Assembly: GCF_000226095.1 (NCBI RefSeq)
Contig: NC_016476.1
Span: 620,001 to 684,000, forward strand
Reading direction: 5' to 3'
DNA from: Thermothelomyces thermophilus ATCC 42464
Taxonomy: Eukaryota > Ascomycota > Sordariomycetes > Sordariales > Chaetomiaceae
DNA length: 64,000 nt
The notes beneath the pieces are model-generated. The model was not told where the DNA came from and searched no databases. It worked only from the letters and a program-made list of their open reading frames with translations. Shown here in pieces: positions 1 through 12,900 of this stretch. The position numbers and the translations under genes were made by a program. How positions within the stretch are numbered: the stretch's first letter is position 1; the number at the start of each line of letters is the position of its first letter.

Positions 1-2898
1 CTCGTTCCTCCTGTCGCGATATCGATGTCGTTATACTGCCTCTTCTAGAGTCTGTAGTAGTCTGCCTACCACTGTCTGTCTCTTATAATAGATCCGTAAG
101 ATATACCTTTCCTTAAGCATTGTCTGCTTACGATCCTTATACGCTCCCTATCTTACTAGTCAAATATAACTCCATTTAAGGTCATAGGTAGCTACCATTC
201 TTCTAGCTAATATCTAGGTTATAGTCTTTATACTATAGTAACCCTAATATTATATCTTTATCATTACCTATATCTATAATATTAAATATAATTACTATAG
301 TCTTCCTTACTATAGTGATATCGATTAGTTTGGTCTCCCTATATACCTATTATATTGGAAATAGCCCTTTGACTATACTATGCTTCCGCTTCATTCTCTA
401 AGGTATCTATAGCTAATTTACAAGTATTAGCAAAATTAGGTTTATCTCTGCCTTACTATCTACTAGTATAAGCATTTTATGCTATTTCTACTATACTATT
501 ATCTATAATCGCTTATCTTGCCGCTGTCGTCTAAAGATTACGGCAATTTCCTATATTTCTACTAGGAGGTCTTAATATAGTGGTTTCTTACGCTAGTTCC
601 TCTCATATTACACTACTACTTGCCGTTACACAGGCGTTAATAGTTTCTAGGCCCCTTAAAGGGCCCTAACCCATTTCTTAGGTCAGTGCTAACCTCTTTA
701 GTTATTTAGCTAATAGCGGCTTCGTTGATCGTATATATTTCTATAAGCCATTGAGTGCTTACGGCTTCCTACCATTAGGTCTATTCTACTTTCCATTATA
801 CGTGCTATAGCTTCGTCTAAAGCTCCTAAATTCGCAATTTCTTTTTCTCTACGTGATAGAGGCAATCGTTACTCTAGTACGAGTCTTACGTGTCTTGTCT
901 AGTTCCGTAGTGCCTAGGCTAGGCTTGTCTTAGAACTATCGTAATGCCTTCTAGATCGTAGGCTTCGATCTTCTAGAGCAATTCGGCCGCTCTATTTCCT
1001 ATATCGTAGACCTATTCCATAGGGCGTAAGCTTCTGTCCTCATTTCCTTATTAGGTCGGCTAGTAATTGTTTTTAAATTTGTTACAAAGGTAATATCAGC
1101 ATTCGTATATTATATACTAGAACTAAGGCACTTATATATATGCCTTATGTCGAGGGTATAGTTATATAGTGTTGCCTAGGAGGTATTAGAATTCTTTCCC
1201 AAATCCTTCCTATTATATATAGACTATAGGTACTCTAATGCTAATATAGGAGTGTTTCTTCTAGTAGCTTTTCTATATATGCTTGTCTTTTCTACGGTTT
1301 ATACGTATAAACTAGTATTCTAGGTTCTATACATTATTACTAAGTTACTAGCTATTAAGGTACTTAGTATAGCTATTAGGCCTATTATATATCATAGGCT
1401 GTTCTCCTTTAATAGTTTCTATAATACGTCGGAGTTCCCTTATTTTGTCCCTTATTCTATCGCTCTACTAGGCAAGTCAAATCAAGCATCTATCCTATTC
1501 GTACAGTTCTATATTAAGCCGAAAAACTTTATTACAATACTATTCGATTTATTCCTAGAGGAATAGAACATTAGGTCTAGGTCTTTCGATTCCTTATATA
1601 TCGGTTATCTATAATCTATCCTGCCTCTATATAACTATAAAACCCTATTGCCTCAAGGCTAGGAGAATTGAAATTAGCGGTACGTATTCTCCTACTATAT
1701 CCTATTCGGCAAGACCTATCTCTAGGTCTATAGTGACTAGTTCGGAATACGGTGCTTGTTCGTCTTTACCGTTGCTATTGTGTCTAAGACTGTCTATATC
1801 ACTACCCTTGTCTTCGTAGCTTGTAGCCGCTACTTCGATAACGTCCTTAGTAGTTTCATTAATAGCTATAATTTCCTTTCTAGGGACTATCTTCTACTCT
1901 TTCTTTAGGCTTTGACATTCTTACTTATAGTGCCCTTTCTTTTTATAGTTATAGTAGGTAACATTAGACTTGTCTTTGGTTATCTTCTTCTGGTCTTACT
2001 TCTATACTACATCTATATCTATAGCTCTAGGGTATATCCTATATAAGGTACTAATATATACTCGCTTTTTCTTATTATTAGTCTTAACTATAGTTCCGTT
2101 TATTTGACCTTGTTTTTATTACTCTTATATATAGAGTCAATTATCGATTCTAATAGCCTATATAATATATTTATCTAAAGTCTTAGGCCGATTATACTAG
2201 TATAGCTTGTCTTTAACCTTTTCCTTTAAGCTATTATAAAATAGTTATATTAATACTTCGTTATTAAGCTAAGACTTAAGCATGTCCTATCTAAATTATA
2301 TAGTATAGGAGGCTACTAACTTAGTCTATCGGAGATTAGCAAGTCTTTCTTATATATAAATCTTCTTATCTTTGTCACTAAAAACCTTCCAAAGCTCTTC
2401 TTCGAAACGGTCGTAGGATCAAAAAACTACTTATATAAACACATCTTAGTCGTCTTTGTCTTCCTTAGTAAGATAGTCATTCTATATAGGCTTAAACTAT
2501 CCAAGTACCTTACCTTCTAGTCTTGTAGCTATATAAAGAACTTTAGCTTTATCGTCTAGAAACTTGTTATCATTAAGCCAGAAGTAAGATCGGAGGTTTA
2601 TTAGGAATCTTACAAGATCCTCTTTAGTTCCTCCGTATTTGCTAGGTAGTTCGATCTTAATATAGCTCGCTTTAGCAGTCTCGAGCGCCTTAGTTTTATT
2701 ATAGGCCTCATTAACTAGGTTCTATAAGTACTTTTCGCCGTACTCGAGTTCCTTAATTCGGGCTTAAGTAGCCTTATCTCTCTAGTCTAACCCCTAGATC
2801 TGCTATTAGAGTTAACTAAGCTAAGCAAGTAGCTATTTAGCTATAACATTAATAGCTATATCGATATTAAGGTCAAAGTCACCTCCTTTCTAAACTAT
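1..2898 (-). pseudogene. gag plus start of pol (protease) remnant, element C0
   Basis: Gag began at 2898, where the ATG has become ATA, and reads leftwards with many TAG/TAA stops at former Gln/Trp codons. Pol begins at a Met codon at 475-473, followed by the protease motif V-D-S-x-A-E-I-N. The expected DSG is DSK here, so the active-site glycine is lost. Gag and pol first bases differ by -1 in frame, as in most other copies. RT and everything downstream lie outside the window. The reading is secure by comparison with the less damaged copies; no functional protein can be made. Confidence 0.8.
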
Positions 2899-2925
2899 AA
2901 TAGAATAAAGGGAGTGATAGCAACA

Positions 2926-3379
2926 TATGACGAACCTAACTTAGACTTCTTCTAAAAGGGTTTAGACAAAGGTAGATCAAGCAGGACAAGTAAGCAGGTT
3001 ATCCAAGGGATTTGATAAAGCTAAAGGGTTTATAACAATATTAGAGTTATCTCTTATAGTAGTTAATGATACTTGGTATAAGTACTATAATTATAAGGGT
3101 TACTATTACTAGTAAGCTCTTAAAGTCTACCGTAACGAGTAACTATTTATATGTATATATACTTCTGTCGATCGCTTATAGTCCCCTTCTATCCTGTCCT
3201 TAGATCGCCTTTAGTAGCTAGCTATCCTCTGCTATCTTTCCCTTTTAGCAATTGTTCGCCTGTAGTAGCCCGCGCTCCCTAGCGATCCTATGTTAGCCTT
3301 GCTTCGTGCCCTTCTTGATTGGTGGCTCGTTTAGCCTGCTGCACCCTACCGGGTCGTGGTATATGGTTAGCTTGTGACA
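2926..3379 (-). repeat. 5' LTR of C0 (C type, 454 bp)
   Basis: On the plus strand it begins TATGACGAACC (from TGTGACGAACC by RIP) and ends GTGACA, so in element orientation it runs TGTCAC...to...CA. Its length matches both LTRs of C1 exactly. A TATA-like TATATGTATATATA stretch and an ATTGG (inverted CCAAT) element lie in the U3 part. Confidence 0.88.
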
Positions 3380-5842
3380 GGACTACTTATCTATAAGATC
3401 TCTTTATAGTTAGGATAGATAGAAATCTCCTAAATTATGGGTATAGTCTTTATAGGTATAGTTTAGAGGGTATAGAAGAAGAAGACTTCTAATACATTCC
3501 TAGTTACTAGTATCCAGGAAATAATAACTATCCTAGAATTAAGACACTAATTAAATAAAGAAAGTATAGGGAATAGAGGCACCTAACTAGGGCCTAATAT
3601 AGAGTTAAAGGTCACCTTACTAGACGAACTTTATAACTTTACTAACCTCTTTAATAAGGAGAAAGCTAATAGACTTCCCCTATATTATAGCGTAGCCGAT
3701 CATTACATCAAATTAAAGGAAGGCCTAGATAGAAAGATCTCTAAACTCCCTTAGGGGCTTCTCTATAATATACCATAGGATCATTCATTAGAAGTCCGAA
3801 AGTAAGTCGTTAACTTACCAGATAAGGGATAGATCTAAGCTAGCTCCTCTTCGGCCGCTACCCCTATCCTCTTAATAAAGAAAGTAGATAGAGGTTAGAG
3901 GTTCTATATCGATTATTAGGCACTAAATAAAATCACGAAGTAAGATCGATACCCCCTCTTACTTATTAAGGAAACGCTTTACTCCCTAGCTAGAGCTAAG
4001 TGGTTTATAAAGTTAGATATCTAGGCGGCCTTCTACTATATCTAGATCGTAGAGGGCTATAAATATTTAATAGTATTTTAGACCTAGTTTAGCTTTTTTA
4101 AGTAGCTTATCTATCCCTTTAGACTTATAGGTATATCTATAACCTTCTAATGATATATTAATAATGCTTTTAGCCTAACGTTTAGGGACTTTGTAATGAT
4201 ATACCTTAATAATATCTTAATTTATACTTTAGGTAGTAGGAAAGATTATATAAGGTAAGTAAGGGATATACTCTAAAGGTTATGGAAAGTAAGACTTATA
4301 CTAGACCTTAAGAAGTATATATTTACTATAAAAGAAGTTAAGTACCTTAGCTATATTATAGAGGTAAGGGCCTAGGTCTATCTAGACCCTAAAAGGCTAG
4401 CTACTATCTATAAGTAAGAGGTACTATAGAAGGTTTAGGGAGTATAAAGCTTCCTAGGGTTTGCCAATTTCTACCAAGACTTTATCTCTAAGTTTTCTAG
4501 GCTAACAAAACCCTTAATACGGTTAACCTATAAGAATACCCTATTCTAGTGGGGGACTAAGGAATAGAAGGCCTTTAACGCCCTTAAGATGGCCTTTATA
4601 TCGGAACCTGTCCTTATATAATAGGACCCTAATTAGGAGACAGTGCTTAAGGTAGATTACTCCGAGATAGTACTAGGAAGGTGCCTATCTTAGTAAGGAG
4701 AAGATAAGATCCTATACCTTATAGCCTACTACTTTACAAAACTAACCCTAGCCAAACGGAACTATATAATCCATGATAAGGAGTTACTTATAATTATCTC
4801 ATACCTAAAAGTCTACTTAGCCGAGCTTTATAATATCGTAGCTCCCTTCTAGTTCCTAACTAACTATAAAAACCTCGAATACTTTTCCTAGCCTTATTTA
4901 ATTAGTAAGTAGTAAGCTCGATAGGCCAAGATACTCTCCCTCCTTAACTTTAAGCTCTATTACCGACCTAGGTCGTAAGCGTCCTGCCCTAACGCCCTGT
5001 CCCATTATAAACAAGACTTTCCTAAAGATATATAACATATAGTATAACTTCTCCCTACTATCCGGATAGATACGACAGATTCCTTGACGTCATCTAAAGC
5101 ATCCTACCTACCAAAGGGGAGCACCATTTTCATAGACAAATAGCTAGTAGCCTTATAGGATAAGGGAGTTATTAAGGACGAATATTATATATACCGGCTC
5201 TAGGCCGTCCGGGATAGGGCCCGAAAATTTCTAAAGGAAGCGAATATAATATAGACCTAAATCATAGATTACTCCCTTAATATATAGGGCGCTCTCTAGT
5301 TCTAGGGTAGACTTTAGCTCTCTATATAGGAACTACTTATTACTACTATTCTTTAATATATCTATAACTCCCCTATATCAGGTTACCCAGGGAGGAACAG
5401 GTTATTTAAAATGCTTTAATAGGACTACTATTAGGATTTTATATCCCTAGATATAAAGAGGTTTATAAGGAACTATTAGATATATCGAAAGGCCAAGGTT
5501 TTACGTCAACTATAACAAGGACTCCTCTAGCCCCTACCTATCGCTAACCGCTTTTAGAAATAGATTTCTATTGATTTTATAGTCGATCTCCCTATACGTG
5601 ACAAGAATTTACCTTAGTACCTTATAATAATTACTAACTAGCTATTAAAGTACGTCTAGCTTGAAGCTATATTCTCGATAGGAGCCAAGGCGTATATGCT
5701 CCGGTTCTAGAACGTATAATAGCAGTTTTACGAATTTCTAATATAAATTATCACTAATTATAGTTCAGACTAGCTTAGCCAGTTTTAGACTACTCTCTAT
5801 AAGACTATTAAGATCAAGTAACTACTATCAATAGCCTATTAT
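3380..5842 (+). pseudogene. Chromovirus E pol, first part (protease/RT/RNase H/integrase)
   Basis: This plus-strand gypsy pol is distinct from the shared superfamily. Readable blocks in order are: the protease-RT linker, RT palm with Y-L-N-N at 4202-4213 (family Y-L-D-D; both Asp became Asn by G-to-A), RNase H around 4630-4900 (H-D-K-E-L-L), and an integrase core from about 5550. The 5' end is missing because C0 inserted before 3380. Integrase stops in the middle of the A-Y-Y-P-Q motif at 5842, where element X inserted, and resumes at 17687. It has dozens of RIP stops and is inactive. It is older than both C0 and X. Confidence 0.85.
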
Positions 5843-6304
5843 TAAGCTAGTACTAACCCTCTAGGGCACCACTTAGCACCTCTAGAACTAAACTTCTATC
5901 TAGTCAGATAGGGAGGAGCTTTGGCTTAGAATGTCTAGGGCATCCGAGTATCCGCGGTCATAGTAGGCAAGTCCGACCATCCGGATGGCAACGATAATAG
6001 AGGTAAAGGTAGTAGTAGTGATGTCCCTTTGGACAGACGTAAAAGAGTCTACTTACGTGGAAAAAGATGTCCTAACTTACAAAAGAAAGAAGAACTATAT
6101 CTCGTTACCCGGATCTATTAGAGCAAACGAGTGTTAAAAGCTATCTATTATTCTTATCTCTCCTCCTTACTTCCTATTAGTGCCCCCCTAGATAGGTAAC
6201 CCCCATTTATATCTATTATATATAATAAAGTTCTATAGAACTAGAAAAACAAAACTATAGCCTATATCCTTCTAGTTATATTAAGAGCTACTAGCCCTAG
6301 TCTA
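5843..6304 (-). repeat. 3' LTR of X (462 bp)
   Basis: It begins TAAGCTAGTACT and ends CCCTAGTCTA; the TG/CA ends appear RIP-mutated to TA/TA. It pairs with 17225-17686 at equal length. Differences between the two are mainly transitions. On the element strand it is preceded by a purine tract (GAAGGGAAAG, about 6307-6316), the expected polypurine primer. Confidence 0.85.
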
Positions 6305-8160
6305 TACTTTCCCTTCGAATTTGCCTTAAGGCTCCTACTAGCAAATTCAGACCTAAAACCTCACTTACGTTCCTTATAACGCCTAGCCCGTTTAGCTCTA
6401 CTATCTCCTTCGGGCAAGGGCCGTTTCTTAGACGCCCGACGCCTTTACCAGGCCTCCACTTTAACATCTAACACATCCTAGCCCATGAACCATAGCGGAT
6501 ATTCAGGGACTAGTTTAAGATCTTTAGGCCCTAGGCGTTCAAATAGTAGGGGCCGAGTCTATTTGGTTAGATCATTATTAGGACGATGTCGACGAGCCTG
6601 TCCTTTCTTAGTAGCTTAGGTCAAGCGTGTTTCCTATATCTATATTGCCTTACTTGGCTTTGTCTTGGTCTGACTAGGCGGCTATCGTATTATTAAAGGC
6701 GCTTACTTAGTTCGTTACTACTATTAAGGTCTAGAGATTATTCCTTGCCCTTCTACTATTATAAGCTCCTCTTTTACCTATTTTATCGCCTGCTAGTAGA
6801 TAGCTATCTTTAGCTTATATAGGTACTTAAGGGCCTATTAGAATAACTAAGGTAGCCTAAGTCCTTTAGGTGCCTTGCTAAGAAACCGCTAGACGGCATT
6901 ATCCATAGGAACCTAATGGTCCTTCTTTATAGCTAATTGCTCCTTTATTGGTAGTAGATTATCTTTTCCTTCCTCTATCTGGATAGATATAATTGATTTC
7001 GTCTATCCTAGCTATAGCTATAGTTACAAAACCGGCAGCCTATAAAGTGGCTTATCTATTAACTATCTAGGTAGCTAATAAGGGCTATTGTCAGCCTAGG
7101 GGTTCTTTGGCTTCCTTGGCCGTAGAGGACTACTAGGTAGATAGCCTAAAGCTATCTAGATTGTTCTAAGCTAGAGCATTAATATCTTGTTCTTAGCCTC
7201 TGTTACTTTTAGCCCTATATATAGATAGCCCTTCTACTAAGGGAGCTTAAGCCACGCCTCGTCTCCCTGTCGTACCTCCTAGAAGTAAAAGCAATAGAAC
7301 TTAGCAACCTAGATGCCGTATACCTATTAGCCTTTCCATCTTAATATCGCCTATACTATCGTCTAATATATATAGGCCCTAGACGGTAGAAAAAGAAAGC
7401 TAGGGTAAATGACCTTATTCTATAGAGTTTTAAATAGGTTTTTATAGCTCTGCTTATTAGAAGGATAGGAGTCTATATAATAGAGATAGGACTCTATCTG
7501 GTTATATATAGCTATTATCTAATATAATACTTGCAAGTAGTAAACGATTACCTAGAATCGTTTTCCGGCCGCTTCCTTCTATTTTCGTAGGGGCAGTACT
7601 AACCATTTAGGCTTCAAGTCGGTAACGGCCTCTAGAAAGATATAGACGTATAACTTATAAGCCACTAACGTATATCAAAGTAGGTTTAGGAGGTCGTAAC
7701 CGTTTAGGTATTCCTTTCTTAATATAAGCCCTTTAATATTATATAGGTTTATAGTAATATTATACTAACGTATACCAAAGTATATCTTCCCCTAGCTATA
7801 TAGCCTAGTATATAAGGGGAATAGGTAACTAACGATCTATTTATTAGTTTCTAGATTAGGGCTTATAAGCCACTCTAGCCTCCTTATTACTACTTCCCTA
7901 GGATAGGAAATAGGATTTATATACAGTTTATTAAAGAGCTTTTTAGTATTATCGCTCCTAGGGTAGTTACTAATTTCCTCCCTTAGAACCTAGGTTATAA
8001 GAATATACCAGAGAAAGAGCCTTAGAGTTTCGGGATCTTCTCCCGGAAGGAGTAAAGGTAGTCCTATGCTTAGCTAGCTCGGCCCTCTAATCGGAGGGAG
8101 AGGAACCGATCCTTCTCTTCTTCTTCGATCTAGCTCTCTAACGTTATCCCTATATATGTT
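6262..8160 (-). pseudogene. Extra sense reading frame of X, unrecognised
   Basis: One minus-strand frame stays readable for about 630 codons, broken only by TAG/TAA/TGA codons of the kind RIP makes from Gln and Trp. It lies beyond the antisense frame, next to the 3' LTR, and its C-terminus crosses the polypurine tract into the LTR. The last ~150 residues are rich in Lys/Arg with basic clusters (for example K-K-R-P-L-P). A mid-region G-D-E-A-W-L-K-L is faintly like the G-D-K-V-W-L segment after some integrase cores, but a separate integrase is already present at 10-11 kb. I cannot assign a function. The upstream limit is approximate; start unknown. Confidence 0.5.
6317..6348. repeat. Inverted repeat beside polypurine tract of X
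   Basis: Arms GAATTTGC (6317-6324) and GCAAATTC (6341-6348) directly adjoin the TTTCCCTTC purine tract next to the 3' LTR. A related tract-plus-palindrome occurs at 8747-8791. Confidence 0.6.
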
Positions 8161-8699
8161 TGCCGTCAGGAGACTTATATAGAGTCGCTTGAAACCTAGA
8201 CTACTAACATTTGGAAAGAATCGCTTGGAGGGATACTTGCCTAACGGCGCTTAGCTATCTAACTAGGCAGAGAAGATATTTTGTTTGGCGTTTTTACGAG
8301 TCGGCGATTTGTAGTTTATAGTTATAGAAAAGAGAGAAGAGGGTTAAATTAGGGGTATTTATAGACCTTCTAGTTCTACCTAGATGCCTTCCTTATCTAG
8401 TTATTCTAGGTAGTATTTACTAGTTCTAGTGCTATCTAATAGGTAACTATATTAGCCTTTATATAACTAGGTTATTCTTCATTATAACCCTAGGGAATGA
8501 CCTTAACTTATATTTTATCTAGTAGTAATAAAGAAGTATAACCTCTTATATAATAGGTTATTCTAGCCTAGGTATACCCTCTTCGAATAGAAGTCTAGTA
8601 GTTCTAGTGCCCTAATTATTAAACGTTTAAAGGATAAGTATCCTCTATTTCTCCTTAAACTTCTTCCTACTTTTCTACCCTTTTAACTAACTCTTGCTT

Positions 8700-9760
8700 A
8701 TAATTATCTTCCTCTACCTAGACGGCTAGCACTGCTTCTTCCTATATTACTTCCCCTTCGAACTTGCTATAAGCTCTTATAAGCAAGTTCGACCACTATA
8801 TCTACCAAGAGAGTCAAGCGCTAGAGATATAAATCTTCTATCTAGGAAGATATAGAAATCGATAAGGATGCTAAGCCTATACTTCCCTTAATAACTAACT
8901 AACCGGTGGATTTAACGACTACCTAGGAGAACTGGTTCCTTACGCCTCCTAAGTTTATATAGGTAGTAAGAGCGGCTTACTTAGAAGATCCTCTAATGCC
9001 TTTAGACTATCTAGAGGTAGCCTTAATATAGTACTAGTATAAGCTATTCCTTTTATACTACAGATTCTTCTTCATTAAGCACCCTAAGATGTAGGTAGTT
9101 CTATACATTCGTTAGGAACTAAACCTAAATCCTAATACCTTAGAACGGATATTTAAAATCCTAAGACTCGCTCCTACTTATATAGATTTCTTCCGTACCT
9201 ACAAGGGAGCTCTAGCGAGGCAGTTATACCTGGTTTTTATAGAGATCAATAATGGTAGTCCGTTTGGCTAATAGATGTATATTATAGTTACCTACTAGGC
9301 TCGAGTCCTTGGTCTATTTATCTAGGTATTCGGAGATATATAAGAATAACCCCCTCCCTCTAGTCAGAGGAAGAGCTAATTAGGGATATAGGAATCCTAT
9401 ACCATACTAGGCCTATAAGCAGTCCTACCGAAGGTCGACGACTGAGGTTACCCCTCTATAGAACAAGAAGCCTACGACCATCTACGCTATATGGCCATTC
9501 TATAGCTATGTTTTAGTAGGTCCTGTCCTGGATAGATGGTACGGAAACTACTACTAGAGTGATAAGAAGTGCTTATAGGAAGATATAGCTAATGGTAGTT
9601 TCTAAGATCCTGACCCTTGGCTCGTAGGTTAGGCCAAATTTAACCTTAATAGCTAGCTAAAGAATGTCTAGCTAGTAACGTAGAAGAAGGGCTCTCAGAT
9701 TTTAGTAGATTTAGAGGGTATGGTTCGGGATCAATGGGCAGCTTATAAATAAGGTAAACG
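8700..9760 (+). pseudogene. Antisense reading frame of X, unrecognised
   Basis: A plus-strand frame, antisense to X pol, is readable for about 350 codons. It includes one stop-free run of roughly 60 codons around 9120-9270 (N-P-N-T-L-E-R-I-F-K-I-L). Other stops are TAG/TAA at likely Gln/Trp sites. Its end faces the end of integrase (about 9950) tail to tail, the same arrangement as the antisense Zn-cluster gene of the other family. I see no six-cysteine cluster in it. One minus-strand frame over the same interval is about equally open, so strand assignment is tentative. A G/A-rich stretch follows at about 9760-9850. Confidence 0.4.
8747..8791. repeat. Second purine tract plus palindrome in X
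   Basis: TTCCCCTTCG is followed by a 33-bp palindrome (8759-8791) with perfect 10-bp arms CGAACTTGCT and AGCAAGTTCG and nearly paired inner bases. It resembles 6304-6348 in order, spacing and orientation. Confidence 0.65.
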
Positions 9761-9949
9761 ATAGGTATAGGTAGGGAACTAGGGAAAAGGGGTAAGGGCG
9801 GTATAGAAAAGGGGTAAATAGGGGTATAGTAGTAAAGAATGAATAGAAGTGAAATCGAAGGGGTTAACTTATATTTCTATTAATAATGTAAATATTAGAA
9901 TCTAGGTGGTTTCCCTCTAGTTAGTTTGACTATAAGCTCCTACTGTTGT

Positions 9950-12900
9950 CGCCGTTACTCTTAGGCTTTAGATCTGGTAAGTCGGTCGCTTAGTTATGGT
10001 TACCTAGTTCGGCCGGGAGCTTCCTCTTCTACTATCACCTCTTTAAGCGTTTTCGGTAGCAAAGAACCTACTCCCCGATTCTAGGGGTTCTGCTTACCTA
10101 GAAAACTATCAGATCTGTTAGCTTTAAGCTAAACTCTATCCCGCTTAAAAAACTTCTTAACGTGATTCGTAGTATATAGTGTCTATATAGTTATACCGTC
10201 AAGAGTCTCTAGGTAGTAGGTATTTCTATTCCTAACTTCCTAGACCTAGTATAGGCTATACTAATGATATTAGAGTTTCCGAAACGAACTTATATCGATC
10301 TACTAAATATTGTCGTAAACTAGAACAAGATTACCTACTTTAACTTAGGCATTCTTAGCTCTAAATTTACAACTATAGGCTTCGTTTTGGCGTTTAGCCA
10401 TTTTTCGTCTAGCTTTAGCAACCTTTTTAGTGGTAACTTCTAGATCAAACTCTATATTAAGTAACACCTTGGTATAGAGTTCTAGTAATCGTAAACAGGC
10501 TTCCGCTTAATTTTCCCTATCTAGTCGGATGGCTATAGAGTCCTAGTAAAGAATTTGCTAGGTAGAGATATCGTTTTTAATTAGGCTAATAGGATTATAG
10601 TTATAGATAAGGTTAAAGAGTAAGTAGCTATAGCTATTTCGAATAGTAGTATAGTTAGTATATAGGATATAGGGAAGAAGCTATTCCTAATTCTTTCCAG
10701 TCCCTATAGTTATCTTTGCTAGGATAGCCGTAATAGGTATATACCTAGCCTTACTAACACCGTTAGCCCTAGAGTTATAGGGAGAAATGACAATACGTTT
10801 TACCCCTAGTTCCTCCAGGATAGCTTTTACTTCCCCTTTGAATTTAGATCCCCTATTAACGACTATGATCATCGGGAGTCCCTAACGAAGGAGAATATTA
10901 TAGTTAATAAAGTTCTTTACCGCTCTAGCTGACTTGTTAGGTAGGACTTCGGCTTCTATAAATCCTATAAGATTATTACGCGCCTCGAGGAAGAAACAGG
11001 GCTTCTCCCTCTAGTTAGAGGGTATGAACTAGATATCTAAGTGCCATTTCGTAAATAGAATTAGAGAAGGTTCCGAATGTAAATGTACTTCCTTAAATCT
11101 TTTAGCATCTTATGCCTGAGACTCTAGGCAGGTACAAATTTACTCTACTACATTAGCGTACATTCCCTTCTAGTAATAGTAGTTAATAACCTTCTAGTAA
11201 GTAGCTTCTCTACCTTTATAGCCTATCTTATCGTAGCAGGCTTAGAAAATTCGTCGCCTTTCTTCTAGGGTATCTACTATACGATAAGGATTCTAGGTAT
11301 CATTTGCTAGCCGAAGGAATAGATAGCCCTTATCTACTAAATATTTAAGTACTTCCTTCTTAAACAGACGTCGCTACTAGTATGGTCAGATGGCTATAGG
11401 TTCTTCTAGAGTGGCTAAATACCGTACGATGGCTCTAGAGTGTTTAGAGTATCCTTCCTTAAGGTTTAGGTCTATAGGTTCGGGAGGATTGCTAACGCTA
11501 TTAGTATAGATTTATATATTAACCTAATTATTAATATCTTCCTTATTTGCTTTCTTTATCTGGTTAGACGGACTAGGAGGCTTCCGTGAAAGCCTATTGG
11601 CAATGGCATTCTTAGAACCTAGAATATACTTGACCTCAAAGTCAAATAGCTAAATCTATATAATCTACTATATTATCAAGGCTCTAGGTATATTATTAGC
11701 TATACCATTTAACTAGTGAACTAGGACAAGAGTATCTATTTCCACGATGAAGTGAATACTAAAGAGGTACTATTAGAAACGCTTTAGTAGGAAAAGTAGT
11801 CTATAGAGCTCCTACTTAGTAGGGTCGTACCGCTTCTCTACCTTAGACTATATTCTACTCTTAAATCGGCATAGATACGTTTTCTTGTTAGGGCTAACTT
11901 CTTTAATGACTCCTCCCTAACCGAAAAGACTTATATCGGTCATTAGGTATATCTAACTATACCTAGGGTCATTAAAAACAAGTGGTATAAGTACTAGGGC
12001 AGTGGTTATTCGGGTTTAGAGTTCCTTTATAGCCTGCTATTAAGTAGGGCCTTATTCCTAACGGGTATTCTTCTTTATTAGGTCGTATAACTGCTGAGTA
12101 ATCATAGTAAAATACTTTATCTAGATCTAGTAGTAGCTAACGATCCCTAGGAAGGTATAAATATCCTTTAAATCTAAATAGGAAGTCTACTTAAGGATTT
12201 TCGTAACTTTAGTATTATTAGGTAGTCACCCTTTAGGTATATAGAGGTAGCTAAGCAATACCGCTTATAGCTAATACTACTAGGATTTCCTAGCCACGAT
12301 GGTAGCTCTAGCAAGTTCAGCGTTTATGAGAACTACATTAACGTTTTAGAGGTATTCGACTATAAACTTCTATAACCTAGGGGCAACTTCCTCCCTATTA
12401 TAGTTAGACTACGGTCCCTTTATATAGATGTCATCTAGGTAAACACGGTAGACGTCCGGAATCAAGTTCTAGAAGATCTAGGTCATTGCTCGTTAAAACT
12501 AGGCAATAGAGTTCGTTCCGCCTATAGGGAGGGTATACATCCAGAAGAGACCAATAGGTATTTGGAAGGTAGTAAGGTCCTGGCTCCGTTTGTCAAGGCT
12601 AACTTAATTATATCTAGAAAAGAGGTCTAGGAGGGAGATAACTTTATAACCTCTAAAGTCCTTATTAAATTCCTCTATAGCCGGCGGCATAAATACATCC
12701 TATATGGTTATAGCGTTAGCTTTCTAGGCGTCGTTGATTAGCCGGAGATTGCTATCCTTTCTAAGGACTAGAAACTAGTTATTACGGTAGCTTCTATAGC
12801 TAGGCTTGATGATCCTATACTAGATCTACTACTTTAGGAGGTTAATAACCTTTGGCATTAACGGCTTCGGGATAGGGATACTCTTTGATTACTATACCGT

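Larger units (their letters stand above)
1..3379 (-). mobile_element. Ty3/gypsy element C0, partial, RIP-mutated
   Basis: This is the 5' part of a minus-strand LTR retrotransposon. The window start cuts it inside pol, just downstream of the protease. It carries the C-type LTR at its right end, then gag and protease reading leftwards. It lies inside the plus-strand element E, whose pol resumes at 3380. The five bases after its LTR are GGACT; the matching left copy is outside the window. Alignment by eye to C1 (position 1 corresponds to about 23401) shows mostly C/T and G/A differences, so I infer inactivation by RIP. Confidence 0.9.
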
